Shown here: positions 43,233-53,371 of the stretch, piece by piece
Layout: every line of letters begins with the position of its first letter
Position numbering within the stretch: the first letter of the stretch is position 1
Assembly (NCBI RefSeq): GCF_030954495.1
Contig: NZ_JAVHUW010000030.1
Span: 1-55,824 of the forward strand
Length of the DNA: 55,824 bases
Reading direction: 5' to 3'
Source: Candidatus Desulfosporosinus nitrosoreducens
Lineage (GTDB): Bacteria > Bacillota > Desulfitobacteriia > Desulfitobacteriales > Desulfitobacteriaceae
The notes under the pieces: model-generated
Seen by the model: the letters and a program-made list of their open reading frames with translations, nothing else
What the model was told of the DNA's origin: nothing
Database searches by the model: none
Program-made: the position numbers and the translations under genes

Positions 43233-43991
43233 TTACTTCAAAAATACTTCCAGCCAATCAATAATTTCTTCCATTACGCCCAAAGTTATTTGGTGGTTCA
43301 GGTTCTGAACCTCCACAAACTTAACGTTGGGAGGCTGTTGGCCGCAATATGAGACCAACTGTTCATAGAAAAAGCGCTGACACTCGATGGGAACCGTTGT
43401 ATCTGCACTGCCGTGTATTAAAAGCATTGGCCGGCTCGCGAGAGAAGCAATATCTCCGATTGGATCATATTGTTCTATTATCTTGAGTATTTTATCTGAT
43501 CCTAATAAATCGGCAACCTGGAAAACCTCTCCGGCTTTTTTCCACGCGCAGGACCCGTTGATGCTTACAAGGGTTCCGACGTTTTTGTTCAATGAAAAAG
43601 CCCCGGAAGCAATGAAGGCCCCCATGGAATTTCCCGCAACCGCAATAGCCCGCGGGTCCAAATTAAAATGATCAATGACCGCTTCAAGGAGTCCCTTAAA
43701 TTCATCTACACTTTGGACAACGGTTGTCCAAAAATACTCTCCTATAACCCCCGGATCATTATAATCTAAAGTTCCCCTTTCTCCGTGATATATAACTTCC
43801 GGAATTATAACCCGATATCTCCAATGAGCCAGAATTGATGAAAAAAGATAGGTATTCTCCTTGGTGGAAGACCAACCGTGGTAATAAATTATGGTTTTTA
43901 GAGCTTCACCTGCGCTGCGGTCTGAGACCACAAAGCAAGGAATGCCTTTTAAACGCAGATTCAAAACCCTGACAGTTTCAGGAATCCTCAT
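43233..43991 (-). CDS. Alpha/beta hydrolase (prolyl oligopeptidase-like)
   Basis: 252 residues. Oxyanion motif YYHGWSS, nucleophile Ser in VAGNSMGAF, Asp in LIHGSADTTVP and His in VQNLNHQIT make a complete triad. Resembles YitV-type esterases. Start 43991 (MRIPET) is placed nine bases after GGAGG, and upstream ATGs at 43997 and 44018 fit less well. Substrate unknown. Confidence 0.85.
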   Translation of the reverse strand: MRIPETVRVLNLRLKGIPCFVVSDRSAGEALKTIIYYHGWSSTKENTYLFSSILAHWRYRVIIPEVIYHGERGTLDYNDPGVIGEYFWTTVVQSVDEFKGLLEAVIDHFNLDPRAIAVAGNSMGAFIASGAFSLNKNVGTLVSINGSCAWKKAGEVFQVADLLGSDKILKIIEQYDPIGDIASLASRPMLLIHGSADTTVPIECQRFFYEQLVSYCGQQPPNVKFVEVQNLNHQITLGVMEEIIDWLEVFLK

Positions 43992-44103
43992 TTCCATTCT
44001 CCTCCAATGTCCTGGCAAGACAGCTCTTTTTTACACCTTGTTGCAAGCCTTTAAAAGAATTCTTTACCGGTGACTTGATTCCTTCTAAAGATCATAAGGA
44101 AAA

Positions 44104-44135
44104 GACCATTCCGGACAGAGATTTCCTGAATGGTC
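44104..44135. terminator. Hairpin after the nitroreductase gene
   Basis: GACCATTC and GAATGGTC with inner GG/CC pairs around an AG-rich loop lie 20-50 bp past the nitroreductase stop. A short A-run follows on the plus side (T-run on minus: CTTTTCCTT), so termination is plausible but modest. Confidence 0.5.
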
Positions 44136-44155
44136 AACGAAAAGTTTATTCATAC

Positions 44156-44740
44156 TTACTTGATAATACGCCTGGTACCCTCTTTGCGCGGCGGAACACC
44201 GGATTCCTTGGCAATATACCCAACGACTGCCGAAGAGCAGATAGTATGTTCTCTGGGAATTCCCAATTCCAAAAGATAATCACGCAGCCCGGGATCATTG
44301 CGCAGCCAATGCAGCTGATTAATATAACAACTGCCTAATCCCAAGGAGTTTGCCGCTAAGAAAAGGTTCTCCAGGGCCAGGGCACAGTCGGCCATAGCAT
44401 TTTCGTAATTGGGGCGATTGGAAGCAATGATGAGCGTTGGTGCATGGTGGAAAAAATGACAGTCTTCTTTTTGCGCCAAAGCTTTGGCACCAAGCTTGCC
44501 GGGATAGTCGTCATCTGGAATCCAGTGCTGAAATCCCGCTTTCAGCAATTCGTTGATTTTGGCCAGAGCTTGCGGGTTCTGAACCGCGGTAAACAGCCAG
44601 CTTTGACTGTTGCCTCCGCTAGGCGCCCATATAGCGGCTTCCAGCAGGATTTCCAACTCTTCCTCTTTAATCTGCTGTTCCTGAAAATGACGTGTACTTC
44701 TCCGCGAACGAATACAGTCAAGCACTTCATTATGAATCAT
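44156..44740 (-). CDS. Nitroreductase-family flavoprotein
   Basis: 194 residues. FMN-binding motif RSRRSTRHFQEQQI at the N-terminus, APSGGNSQSW, and the C-terminal GLGSCYINQLHWL with GYIAKE. Typical of NAD(P)H-dependent FMN nitro/quinone reductases. Start 44740 follows GGAGGAG. Stands alone. Confidence 0.9.
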   Translation of the reverse strand: MIHNEVLDCIRSRRSTRHFQEQQIKEEELEILLEAAIWAPSGGNSQSWLFTAVQNPQALAKINELLKAGFQHWIPDDDYPGKLGAKALAQKEDCHFFHHAPTLIIASNRPNYENAMADCALALENLFLAANSLGLGSCYINQLHWLRNDPGLRDYLLELGIPREHTICSSAVVGYIAKESGVPPRKEGTRRIIK

Positions 44741-44964
44741 GACGTCTCCTCCTGTCCCCAAAATCTAAAACATCCGGTTCAAGCAAGACACTGCTTTCAC
44801 TCATTATATCACTAACAAGAGACTGATTATCCGGGAATAGAGTTACTGCCGGTTCGGGTTTGGCTGATGCTCGCGCCTTTTAAAGACAATTGAACCATGT
44901 TATAGTTTTTGGTAACGGATGCTTCCGCCTCAATGAAAAGTCTCTTAGCATATCAGGTAAAGTC

Positions 44965-45492
44965 TTATCCCCTGTACTTTTTAGTTAATCCTTTTAAGAA
45001 ATTTCTGGCGTACTTATCGCCGCACTCTTTATAATTTTTATGGCCTTCCTTGCGCAACAGGGCGCTCAACTCCCCTTTTGTTACGTTGATTCCCGTTTCC
45101 GCGAAGATATTTATGATATCTTCACTGGTGAGGGAGAGAGCTATTTTTAATTTCTTAAGCAACATATTATTGGGGTTTTCATTATTTTTAAGTGTCGGCC
45201 CTTCAGGCGTCTCCGGTTTGGTATCCTGCTGTCCTCTCTTATATGTAATAAGACCATTTAGAAAGGACTCCAGCATACTGTTTTTGCATCGTATCCTCTC
45301 ATTTTCGCCCTCTGTCTCATTGGGATCGCCGGTTTCAGTGAGACGACGGTAAGTATCTTTTGATTTTATAAGCAGCTTTCCCACCATTTCCTCCGTCAGC
45401 TCAAGACCGCCAAGCTTAAATATTTCCACCATTTCCGTGTTTCTTATGTTGAGGGCATATCTTAATCTGATCAGGATGTCATTATTGTCCAT
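44965..45492 (-). CDS. DUF1456 (YehS-like) protein
   Basis: 175 residues with two copies of a helical unit: NNDILIRLRYALNIRNTEMVEIFKLGGLELT and NNMLLKKLKIALSLTSEDIINIFAETGINVT, joined by a charged linker. This duplicated form is YehS/DUF1456. No enzymatic motif. Start 45492 follows GAGGAGG. Confidence 0.88.
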   Translation of the reverse strand: MDNNDILIRLRYALNIRNTEMVEIFKLGGLELTEEMVGKLLIKSKDTYRRLTETGDPNETEGENERIRCKNSMLESFLNGLITYKRGQQDTKPETPEGPTLKNNENPNNMLLKKLKIALSLTSEDIINIFAETGINVTKGELSALLRKEGHKNYKECGDKYARNFLKGLTKKYRG

Positions 45493-45705
45493 TTGCAATC
45501 CTCCTCAATCCTTCTTAAAACCACTCTATTATAGCATGAATAGGTTAGCGGGACAGCGTCCCACCACTGCCGCACAGGTTTACCGGCGTTAAGGGTTCTT
45601 AAAGTTACCCTTCCCAACGAACGCGGCAATATCCCATCAGGCAGTGACTGGAGTAAACTATAGATATCCAAACTGGTTTAATAAGATTGGCTAGGTGATT
45701 TAAGA

Positions 45706-46047
45706 TTGAATAAGAAAGATTTCTCCAATAAAGTTTATGGGATCGTCAGGGAAATCCCTTGCGGTAAAGTGGCAACCTACGGATTGATTGCCTTTTTAAC
45801 AGGTTACCCGCAATGTTCAAGAATGGTGGGACAGGCCCTGCATCATGCTCCGGATTTTCCCGCTCTTCCCTGCCATCGGGTTGTAAATCACCAGGGCCGC
45901 TTAGTCCCGGGATGGACAGAGCAAAAACAACTCCTGGCCGGCGAAGGTATTCCTTTAAAAGAAAACGGCTGCGTGGATTTAAAAAAGTACCTGTGGGACT
46001 TTGCACAACTTGTACCTTTTCATGAATCAGACGACTCTTCTCTTTAA
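45706..46047 (+). CDS. Single-domain MGMT-family DNA alkyltransferase-like protein
   Basis: 113 residues covering only the DNA-binding C-terminal domain of O6-alkylguanine transferases: VYGIVREIPCGKVATYGLIA, RMVGQALHH, and ALPCHRVVNHQG with the alkyl-acceptor Cys. The Cys is kept, unlike alkyltransferase-like (ATL) proteins with Trp. TTG start after AGGTGA. May repair small O6-alkyl lesions or recognise them. Confidence 0.85.
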   Translation: MNKKDFSNKVYGIVREIPCGKVATYGLIAFLTGYPQCSRMVGQALHHAPDFPALPCHRVVNHQGRLVPGWTEQKQLLAGEGIPLKENGCVDLKKYLWDFAQLVPFHESDDSSL

Positions 46048-46176
46048 AGCTTCCAGGCTTGTTACATCTCTAGCCCCTCGCAAGTCTAAGTATAAGTCAA
46101 GTAACTAATGAGCTGCCACACTTAATGTCCAAAGTACAGACAGGTTGATTATACGTCCTCATAACAAATTTTAGGA

Positions 46177-46815
46177 TTATACCACTATATATTTAAGAAT
46201 ATCCTTTAGATCGTCCGTATCAACTGCATGCATCGAACTCTCCCGAACTTTTAATGGACTATTGATAGCGATAGATTTTCCGCAGTATCCAAAAACCGGA
46301 ATGTCTGTTAAGCCATCACCCACGGCAATACATTCTTCAGGTTTTATGCTGTTATGTTTACAAAAATCTTGTAAACACGAGATTTTTTCTTCAGCTCCAA
46401 TGTAATTAAGAATTTTTCCGGTAAATACTCCTTCAACTACTTCGTAATCACTGCCATAGTAATGATCAAATCCCCAAATATTACATACAACCTTGGCTAC
46501 TTGCTTTGGGCCAACAGTAATAACAAGGCATTTAATATCCTGTTCATGCAATGCCTTAACAACACTCTTAATATTCTTTAAAGGCTTTGCAATCTTTAAA
46601 AAAGATTGAGCAATTTTACATTCTTCAAGACCTAAAAGTAATTCTGCTCTAAGGTAATCCGCTGATTTATAGTTAAGGATGCCTTTGTCTTCCTGTTCTT
46701 GAATGAGAGATTGCTCTTTTTCTTTCCCGTTTAAAATACAAGGCAACATAACGGAATGGATTTCTCTAATCAGTGTATCGTCCAAATCAAAACAAACAAG
46801 TTTAAACTTCCCCAT
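46177..46815 (-). CDS. HAD-superfamily phosphatase (SerB-like)
   Basis: 212 residues. Motif I CFDLDDTLI, motif II in LVITVGPKQ, motif III Lys in EEKISCL and motif IV AVGDGLTDIPVFG. A four-helix cap lies between. Resembles phosphoserine phosphatase-type enzymes. Substrate undetermined. Start 46815 follows AAAGGTG. The 46816-47001 gap shows nothing recognisable. Confidence 0.85.
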   Translation of the reverse strand: MGKFKLVCFDLDDTLIREIHSVMLPCILNGKEKEQSLIQEQEDKGILNYKSADYLRAELLLGLEECKIAQSFLKIAKPLKNIKSVVKALHEQDIKCLVITVGPKQVAKVVCNIWGFDHYYGSDYEVVEGVFTGKILNYIGAEEKISCLQDFCKHNSIKPEECIAVGDGLTDIPVFGYCGKSIAINSPLKVRESSMHAVDTDDLKDILKYIVV

Positions 46816-47001
46816 GCTATTTACACCTTTACTCAAATAGATTACTTTATTTGCAAATTTTTACTATCCCTACAGCCGTAGCCCTACCTCCCAAATTCGC
46901 AAGCTGTTTAAAATCGTTTGAAGGCAGACCCAGGGATAGATTCTGATGCACTGGTATTTATGTTGCTTGCTGCACCATCACCTAAAGCAAGTGAAAGTGA
47001 A

Positions 47002-47328
47002 TCATGCTTCACCATAAGGCTCTACATAGTATTGAGAGCCTCTTTTTATTACCTTACAATTAATTAAATAATTGCCCGAAGCATACAGTGGAGGTCTGGT
47101 AAAGTAATAAATTTTGGCGTTTTGCAGTTCCAGACTATTTCTGTCCAGTTCTTCTTGAAACTGATTTTCAACAATTCCTGTGGTCAAAGCAGTAATTGGG
47201 TGCTCCGATAGAAACAAATAGGTTCTTATGGCCATTTGCGGGGCGTTATAAGCCCGGGATGCGGCATACCCTATGAAAATACAGCAAATAGCTATCGTAG
47301 TGACCAAAACAATGAGCTTCTTTTGCAA
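47002..47328 (-). CDS. Small single-pass membrane protein
   Basis: 108 residues, unknown. An N-terminal helix (LIVLVTTIAICCIFIGYAA) leads to an exported domain with few motifs (QMAIRTYLFLSEHPITALTTG). TTG 47328 is set eight bases after GAGAAGG, and the GTG at 47337 would overlap that site. It lies just before the RCC1 gene in coordinates and may follow it in the trpS transcript. Confidence 0.55.
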   Translation of the reverse strand: MQKKLIVLVTTIAICCIFIGYAASRAYNAPQMAIRTYLFLSEHPITALTTGIVENQFQEELDRNSLELQNAKIYYFTRPPLYASGNYLINCKVIKRGSQYYVEPYGEA

Positions 47329-47408
47329 AGTATGCACCTTCTCTGTATAACCAATATTTTACTATCTTAATAGTAACTCTATTAGTTCTATAAGTCTAGA
47401 AATTGAAA

Positions 47409-48272
47409 CTAATTGCCGGGCAGCTGGATACCACGCCAGCCGCTTACATCGCATTGGCCATATTCATTATCACCCACAGCAACCATCGTGCCGTCCGATT
47501 TAAGACCGAGAGTATGAGCGCATCCCGCTGCGACCGCCACAATATCGCGCCAGTCGTTTACATGACATTGTCCATGCTCATTCCAACCCACAGCCGCCAC
47601 AGTACCGTCCGACTTAAGGCCGATGGTATGATGACTACCCGCCGCTATCGCCACAATACCGCGCCAGCCGCTTACATCGCATTCTCCTTGCTTATTGCGG
47701 CCAACAGCCACCACCGTGCCGTCCGATTTAAGCCCAACAGTATGCAGGTAACCCGCCCCAAGCGCCACGATATCGCGCCAGCCGCTTACATTGCATTGTT
47801 GATACCGATTATTACCCGCTGCTGTCACCGTGCCGTCCAATTTAAGAGCGATAGTATGCCAGTCACCCGCAGCAACCGCCACAATATCCCGCCAGCTGCT
47901 TACATTGCATTCACCTTCATTGTTTCGACCCGCAGCAACCACTGTACCATCTGATTTAAGCCCGATGGTGCGGCGCCAACCCACCGCAACCGCTATAATA
48001 TCGCGCCAGTCGTTTACATCGCATTGGCCATGCTTATTCCAACCCACGGCCGCCACAGTGCCGTCCGATTTAAGTCCGATGGTATGAGCACTACCCGTGT
48101 TCGTCGCCATATGAACATTACCAGCCGCGACTGCCACAATATCGCACCAACCGCTTACACCACATTGGCCATAATTGTTATCACCCACAGCCGTCACCGT
48201 GCCGTCAGATTTAAGACCAACGGTATGACGACGACCTGCGGCTATGGTATCTTTGCCTTTATATAAGTCCAT
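47409..48272 (-). CDS. RCC1-repeat beta-propeller protein, tryptophan-rich
   Basis: 287 residues made of about seven units of 38 residues with consensus GLKSDGTVxAVGxNxxGQCxVxxWRDIVAVAAGxxHT. One unit carries a nine-residue insertion (NVHMATNTG). No signal peptide. It has about 11 Trp (near 4%). Start 48272 follows GGAGG, 50 bp behind trpS, and a TTG at 48326 overlapping the trpS stop is possible. RCC1 propellers bind proteins or other ligands, but the partner is unknown. Confidence 0.88.
   Translation of the reverse strand: MDLYKGKDTIAAGRRHTVGLKSDGTVTAVGDNNYGQCGVSGWCDIVAVAAGNVHMATNTGSAHTIGLKSDGTVAAVGWNKHGQCDVNDWRDIIAVAVGWRRTIGLKSDGTVVAAGRNNEGECNVSSWRDIVAVAAGDWHTIALKLDGTVTAAGNNRYQQCNVSGWRDIVALGAGYLHTVGLKSDGTVVAVGRNKQGECDVSGWRGIVAIAAGSHHTIGLKSDGTVAAVGWNEHGQCHVNDWRDIVAVAAGCAHTLGLKSDGTMVAVGDNEYGQCDVSGWRGIQLPGN
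47491..48216 (-). repeat. 114-bp tandem coding repeat of the RCC1 gene
   Basis: The block around ccgtccgatttaag recurs at 47491, 47605, 47719, 47833, 47947, 48061 and 48202: six steps, five of exactly 114 bp and one of 141 bp. Units stay very alike at the DNA level, so recent duplication or gene conversion within the gene is likely. Confidence 0.85.
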
Positions 48273-48322
48273 TCCGCTACCTCCAGTGCGCCTGGCCCTG
48301 TCAAAAAGCTTGGTCTTCCAAC

Positions 48323-49336
<1,014 letters not shown>

Positions 49337-49344
49337 CTAAAATA

Positions 49345-49620
49345 AAAAGCCCAATCATCCTCAAAGGGACGATTGGACCGTGGTACCACCCATACTTATT
49401 TAACATTGCATAATATTAAATCACTTTTTCCGTACTAAATAATACGGCACCTTTTGTAACGTGCGGGTAATCACGTCAACTCCTACTAACATTTCGGGGT
49501 TGCTGCTCAAGAGGCCATTCAATATTTAGTCCACACTGATTCTCACCAGCCATCAGCTCTCTGACGCTTCCTAAATAGTTACTCTTCTCTGTCATCGCTT
49601 TTAATCACTATTAATAATAT
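49345..49620 (-). promoter_or_regulatory. Trp T-box riboswitch leader of trpS
   Basis: On the minus strand: stem I with the GCTGATGGCTGGTGAGAATC distal part, specifier loop GAATGGCC with TGG (Trp codon, bases 49515-49517), the T-box core GGGTGGTACCACGG (49378-49391), and the terminator CCAATCGTCCC...GGATGATTGG followed by GCTTTTTATTTTA. Uncharged tRNA-Trp favours the antiterminator. The 49658-49766 stretch shows nothing. Confidence 0.95.
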
Positions 49621-49628
49621 TAAAAAGT

Positions 49629-49657
49629 AGTTTATCATTTTCATACACTTAAATCAA
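49629..49657 (-). promoter_or_regulatory. Promoter of the trpS leader
   Basis: On the minus strand TTGATT and TAAACT are 17 bp apart, just upstream of the T-box. Sequence match is fair. Confidence 0.5.
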
Positions 49658-49766
49658 GTTTTGTCTTCTACTAGCGCAGATAATCAACTATCCACACATC
49701 CGTGACCGTTGCGGATGTACCCTGCTTCAACGTTTGCTTGTCACGAGCATGCCCCGAAGCCTCTTC

Positions 49767-50597
49767 TTAACTGTTGAAATAGTGGCCTTGTTCAAGATCC
49801 GGGATTAATCCGGGGTGTACTGGCCGCCACCCCAAAAGTTCCTGAGTCTTTACGCTTGACCTCGGGATGTCGAGCGCCGCAATGGTGCCGATAAAGCCGA
49901 AGTGGGCGTCTGCTTCCTGGCGTGAAATGCTGACGACCGGCAAGTTCAGATGACGACCGATGACACCGGCGATGTCGCGGAAGGGTATGCCCTCGTCACC
50001 TGCCCCCTGCAGCCGTGACCCTGCCGGGGCGGCTTCCAGCGCTAAGCGGAAAAGGCGCGCGGCATCGAGACGATGTACGGCCGGCCAACGGTTAGCCCCA
50101 TCGCCGATATAGGCAGAGACGCCCTTGTCGCGGGCAATGGTGATCAGTCTCGGTACGAAGCCCTTATCGCCCTCGCCGTGCAAGGACGGAGAAAGCTCCA
50201 CGATGGCTGCCCGCACCCCGCGCCCGGTCAGCACCATCGCCGCGTTCTCCGCTGCCGTTCCGTTTGCGTGGGCGGTGATCACGAAGGGCTTGCCGGAGCC
50301 TTCAAGTGCCGTACCCATCGCCTGGACAGCGCGCAGATCGGTTGAAAGTGCGCCGGCAAAATCTGAGAAGTCGTGTTTAAATGCCAGGTGAATGACACCC
50401 TCCGCTGCTGCAGCGGCGTTGTGAAGGGCGTCGAGGTCGTCAAGAGTACCGCGGTGCATCTCGGCCCCGGCCTCTTTCAGTGCCGCAGCACCATTGTCTG
50501 AGCGGGCCAGACCGGTAACCTTATGACCGGCATCAATGAGTTCGCGGACAACGACAGAACCGATGTAGCCTGTTGCTCCCGTTACGAAAACACGCAT
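49767..50597 (-). CDS. NAD(P)-dependent epimerase/dehydratase-like SDR, high GC
   Basis: 276 residues, extended/atypical [23 protein letters not shown] cofactor loop, then [10 protein letters not shown]. The Tyr/Lys catalytic pair is not clear. Codon third positions are strongly G/C and the gene is visibly GC-richer than its neighbours (about 60% against about 40-45%), suggesting transfer from a proteobacterium or actinobacterium. Divergent from merR. Confidence 0.85.
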   Translation of the reverse strand: MRVFVTGATGYIGSVVVRELIDAGHKVTGLARSDNGAAALKEAGAEMHRGTLDDLDALHNAAAAAEGVIHLAFKHDFSDFAGALSTDLRAVQAMGTALEGSGKPFVITAHANGTAAENAAMVLTGRGVRAAIVELSPSLHGEGDKGFVPRLITIARDKGVSAYIGDGANRWPAVHRLDAARLFRLALEAAPAGSRLQGAGDEGIPFRDIAGVIGRHLNLPVVSISRQEADAHFGFIGTIAALDIPRSSVKTQELLGWRPVHPGLIPDLEQGHYFNS

Positions 50598-50652
50598 AGG
50601 ATATCCTCCTTAACAATTACATTATATAATCGCCTTATTTCTTGAACAATTG

Positions 50653-50678
50653 CAGTATAAACTATAGAGTGAACTGTA
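50653..50678. promoter_or_regulatory. Candidate MerR operator
   Basis: CAGTATAAACTATAGAGTGAACTG carries outer CAGT/ACTG and inner ACT/AGT inverted halves within the 109-bp divergent gap. MerR regulators bind such dyads inside promoters. Low certainty. Confidence 0.4.
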
Positions 50679-50706
50679 AGGCAAGTCATATCGGGGAGAG
50701 ATTTAC

Positions 50707-51111
50707 ATGAAGATTCGTGAATTAGCGGAAAAGACAGGTTTAACTGCCTACACAATTCGTTTTTATGAAAAAGAAGGCTTGTTGGACAGCCGGCACGTCC
50801 GGAGAGAAAAAAATAACTATCGCAACTATTCAGAGGGGACTAGCGAACGTCTGAAATTCATAAAAAAGTTGCAGGGCGTAGGCTGTTCGCTAGTCGAACT
50901 GAAAGAAATTTTACAGGAACATGACGCCAATACGCGCAGCGAAGAGCAGGTTATTGAATGGATTCAGCACAAGATGAGTGAGATCGAAGGTAAGAAGGAT
51001 AAATTGGATCAGATCCTTGGGACCCTTAACTGGATGTTGGAATACAGAATGGCTTTGATGAATGACCCGGAAAAAGCTAAATCTTTATTAGAGCTTCGGC
51101 ATTCCGAATAA
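50707..51111 (+). CDS. MerR-family regulator
   Basis: 134 residues. HTH MKIRELAEKTGLTAYTIRFYEKEGLLDSRHV, then a coiled-coil dimer helix and no metal-binding Cys set, so it fits the organic-ligand or stress type. GGGGAGA precedes the ATG. Divergent from the epimerase, which it probably controls. After it, 51112-51325 holds no clear gene. Confidence 0.92.
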   Translation: MKIRELAEKTGLTAYTIRFYEKEGLLDSRHVRREKNNYRNYSEGTSERLKFIKKLQGVGCSLVELKEILQEHDANTRSEEQVIEWIQHKMSEIEGKKDKLDQILGTLNWMLEYRMALMNDPEKAKSLLELRHSE

Positions 51112-51325
51112 TTCGTTCCGGGGTTTGATTCAGGAATTAGCCGATATCAGGTTACAAATATCTACTGAAACCAGATACGGTGATTCCGAACAGGAATGGA
51201 TAACTGAACATTATAGGTCTTAATCAAGTGACTTTATTGACCGCAATTTTCGGAGTCGTTTTATCGGTACAACAACTTGGTCTCTAATTCGTCAAAAGGA
51301 TATTTACTAAACTATGAGCTTTAAA

Positions 51326-51375
51326 AGAGCAGTAGGATGCTGCGGTGAACCGCGGCATTCTACTGCTCTTTTTTA
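51326..51375 (+). terminator. Strong rho-independent terminator
   Basis: AGAGCAGTAGGATGCTGCGGT pairs with ACCGCGGCATTCTACTGCTCT (two mismatches), loop GA, followed by TTTTTTATT. It ends just before the first MarR box and insulates the efflux operon. Confidence 0.92.
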
Positions 51376-51449
51376 TTAGGTCCCTAAATAAATCCTTGAC
51401 ATCCCCAGACAAGAGCAATATACTTCAAATTAGTTAGGTTCCTAAATAA
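51376..51449 (+). promoter_or_regulatory. marR promoter flanked by two operator boxes
   Basis: Promoter TTGACA (51396-51401), 17-bp spacer, TATACT (51419-51424). TTAGGTCCCTAAATAA (51376-51391) sits just upstream of -35 and TTAGGTTCCTAAATAA (51434-51449) just past the expected start of transcription, 58 bp apart. TTAGG/CCTAA is a palindrome of the kind MarR dimers bind, so occupancy of both would block the promoter. Confidence 0.8.
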
Positions 51450-51482
51450 ATTGAGAATTATTTTAACAGGGGGAATTTCTAT

Positions 51483-52031
51483 ATGTCATCAACAGATTCA
51501 AACGATTTATACCAAGCTTTATTTAGATTGTACCGGCAGATGTTTCGTCTGGTACATCTTGAAATGCATGGAAAGCATGAGCTTTACCGCGGACAGGCTA
51601 ATTTGCTCCTTTTAATTTTAAAGAATAATGGAGCCAGTCAAAGAGAGTTGGTGGAACAGTTGGACATTCGCCCGTCTTCTTTGACAGAAATGGTCACGAA
51701 AATGGAGCAAGCCGGACTGATTACCCGCAGACAAGATGAAAAAGATCAACGTGTCATGCGTATTTACCTGACCGAGGCTGGTAGAAAAGCTGCCGAGCCA
51801 TTAGTCGGCACCACAAGCGATTTTATAAATTCTATTTTCATCTCCTTGACGGAGGAGGAAAAAGAACAAATGCTTGTAATCACAGAAAAGTTATGTGCCA
51901 CTATGGAGGCAATGTATGTGCCTAAAGCGGACATGCGCAATAATGACATTCGCCATAAAGATAGCCATCCGGACATACAGGAATATTACTCGGAGTTTTT
52001 AAAGAAAAGCAAACGGGAGGAGCGTGAATAA
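51483..52031 (+). CDS. MarR-family repressor
   Basis: 182 residues. Winged HTH: GASQRELVEQLDIRPSSLTEMVTKMEQAGLITRRQDEKDQRVMRIYLTEAG, including the DxR wing. GGGGGAA precedes the ATG. It overlaps the MFS gene by 8 bp and carries its own paired operator upstream, so it should repress itself and the pump. Confidence 0.93.
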   Translation: MSSTDSNDLYQALFRLYRQMFRLVHLEMHGKHELYRGQANLLLLILKNNGASQRELVEQLDIRPSSLTEMVTKMEQAGLITRRQDEKDQRVMRIYLTEAGRKAAEPLVGTTSDFINSIFISLTEEEKEQMLVITEKLCATMEAMYVPKADMRNNDIRHKDSHPDIQEYYSEFLKKSKREERE

Positions 52032-53271
52032 TACCATGTTCTCTTTCAAAGCTCCTCTTATATTGCAAAATAAATCCGTAACTCTTTTATTGATTGCCCG
52101 TACCTCGACCACTATTGCCTTTCAAATGCTGACCGTTGCCGTAGGGTGGCAAATGTATTCACTTACTCACACACCTTTTTATCTCGGACTTGTGGGATTA
52201 GTCCAGTTCTTGCCCATGTTTTTGCTGACTCTTGTAGCCGGTTATGTCGCAGACCGTTATGATCGAAAGCTTATAATATGTTTAAGCCAAATTGCAGAAA
52301 GCATAGGGATTTTCCTGCTTGCTTTCGGAAGTCATAACGGCTGGCTTACTAAAGAGACTATTCTCGGTATTGTCTTTTTTATCGGTATTGCCAATGCCTT
52401 TCAAGGCCCGCCAATGCAAGCTTTGCTCCCTAATGTTGTCAGCAAGGAGCTTTTTCCACGGGTAGCTGCTTTAGCAACCTCCATATCTCAATTGGCCATC
52501 ATTCTAGGGCCGGCCATTGGGGGAGCCCTTTATGTACTAAGCCCCACAGTTATGTATTCAATAGTTGGCCTATTGTCCTTGGCGACAAGTGTGATTATTT
52601 TCTTCATTTCAATAAGAAAGGAACCGTCCAAACCTGAACCAGTAACTATAAGGTCAATCTTTGGGGGAATATCTTTCATTAAAAGCAAACCCGCTATACT
52701 TGGGGCCATATCTCTTGACCTTTTTGCCGTATTATTCGGCGGTGCAACAGCTTTATTACCTGTTTACGCCAGCAATATTTTGAAAATCGGACCCTTGGGA
52801 TTAGGTTTATTGCGTTCAGCACCTGCCGCAGGAGCCTTGATAATGTCCGTCATCCTGGCTCAAAAGCCTTTAAAGAGAAATGAAGGATATATTATGTTTA
52901 TGGCGGTAATCATTTTTGGAATTTCCACCACAATTTTTGCCATATCCAGTTCCTTTGTATTATCACTTTCAGCACTTTTAATACTGGGGGCATCTGATGT
53001 CGTAAGCGGAGTCGTTCGTTTTACATTAATCCCATTGCAAACCCCGGATCATATGCGAGGCAGAGTAAGTGCCATAAATATGCTGTTTATAGGTACATCG
53101 AATCAGCTTGGCGAATTTGAATCAGGGTTAACGGCCGCTTGGTTTGGAGTTGTTCCTGCTGTTTTGATTGGAGGAATTGGTACAGTAATTGTTGCAATTC
53201 TATGGATGAAACTGTTCCCAGACCTTTTGCATGTCAATAATTTAAGTCAGGTATGTGAAAGCAGACTGTGA
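52024..53271 (+). CDS. MFS efflux transporter (EntS-like)
   Basis: 415 residues, about eleven to twelve hydrophobic helices, MFS motif A GYVADRYDRKLII and GIANAFQGPPMQALLPNVV typical of the EntS/DHA3 group exporting siderophores, macrolides or drugs. GTG 52024 lies close behind GGGAGGA and overlaps marR. Under MarR control, an efflux role is likely. The ligand is unknown. Confidence 0.88.
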   Translation: MNNTMFSFKAPLILQNKSVTLLLIARTSTTIAFQMLTVAVGWQMYSLTHTPFYLGLVGLVQFLPMFLLTLVAGYVADRYDRKLIICLSQIAESIGIFLLAFGSHNGWLTKETILGIVFFIGIANAFQGPPMQALLPNVVSKELFPRVAALATSISQLAIILGPAIGGALYVLSPTVMYSIVGLLSLATSVIIFFISIRKEPSKPEPVTIRSIFGGISFIKSKPAILGAISLDLFAVLFGGATALLPVYASNILKIGPLGLGLLRSAPAAGALIMSVILAQKPLKRNEGYIMFMAVIIFGISTTIFAISSSFVLSLSALLILGASDVVSGVVRFTLIPLQTPDHMRGRVSAINMLFIGTSNQLGEFESGLTAAWFGVVPAVLIGGIGTVIVAILWMKLFPDLLHVNNLSQVCESRL

Positions 53272-53371
53272 AATTGCCCGGTATTATTCGTTTAAGCTTA
53301 GGTTACTTTTCAGCCCTCAAAGAATTTCAAAGGTTGTTTGCATTCTTTCAGACATCAAATAATGCCGCTAA

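Noticed and set aside
47403..47954. Long plus-strand open frame opposite the RCC1 gene
   Set aside because: It is an antisense shadow of the 114-bp repeats. The minus strand codes a recognisable RCC1 protein with a ribosome site.
47491..48216. Regular repeats that could be mistaken for a CRISPR array
   Set aside because: The period is 114 bp, units are coding and there are no unique spacers or cas genes.
49345..49620. Structured leader considered as a tRNA or small RNA gene
   Set aside because: The GGGTGGTACCACGG core, TGG specifier and terminator identify a T-box.
51207..51287. Short frame reading NIIGLNQVTLLTAIFGVV, like the end of a membrane protein
   Set aside because: Only 26 codons with a stop just upstream and no family match, so it is too short to call even as a pseudogene.
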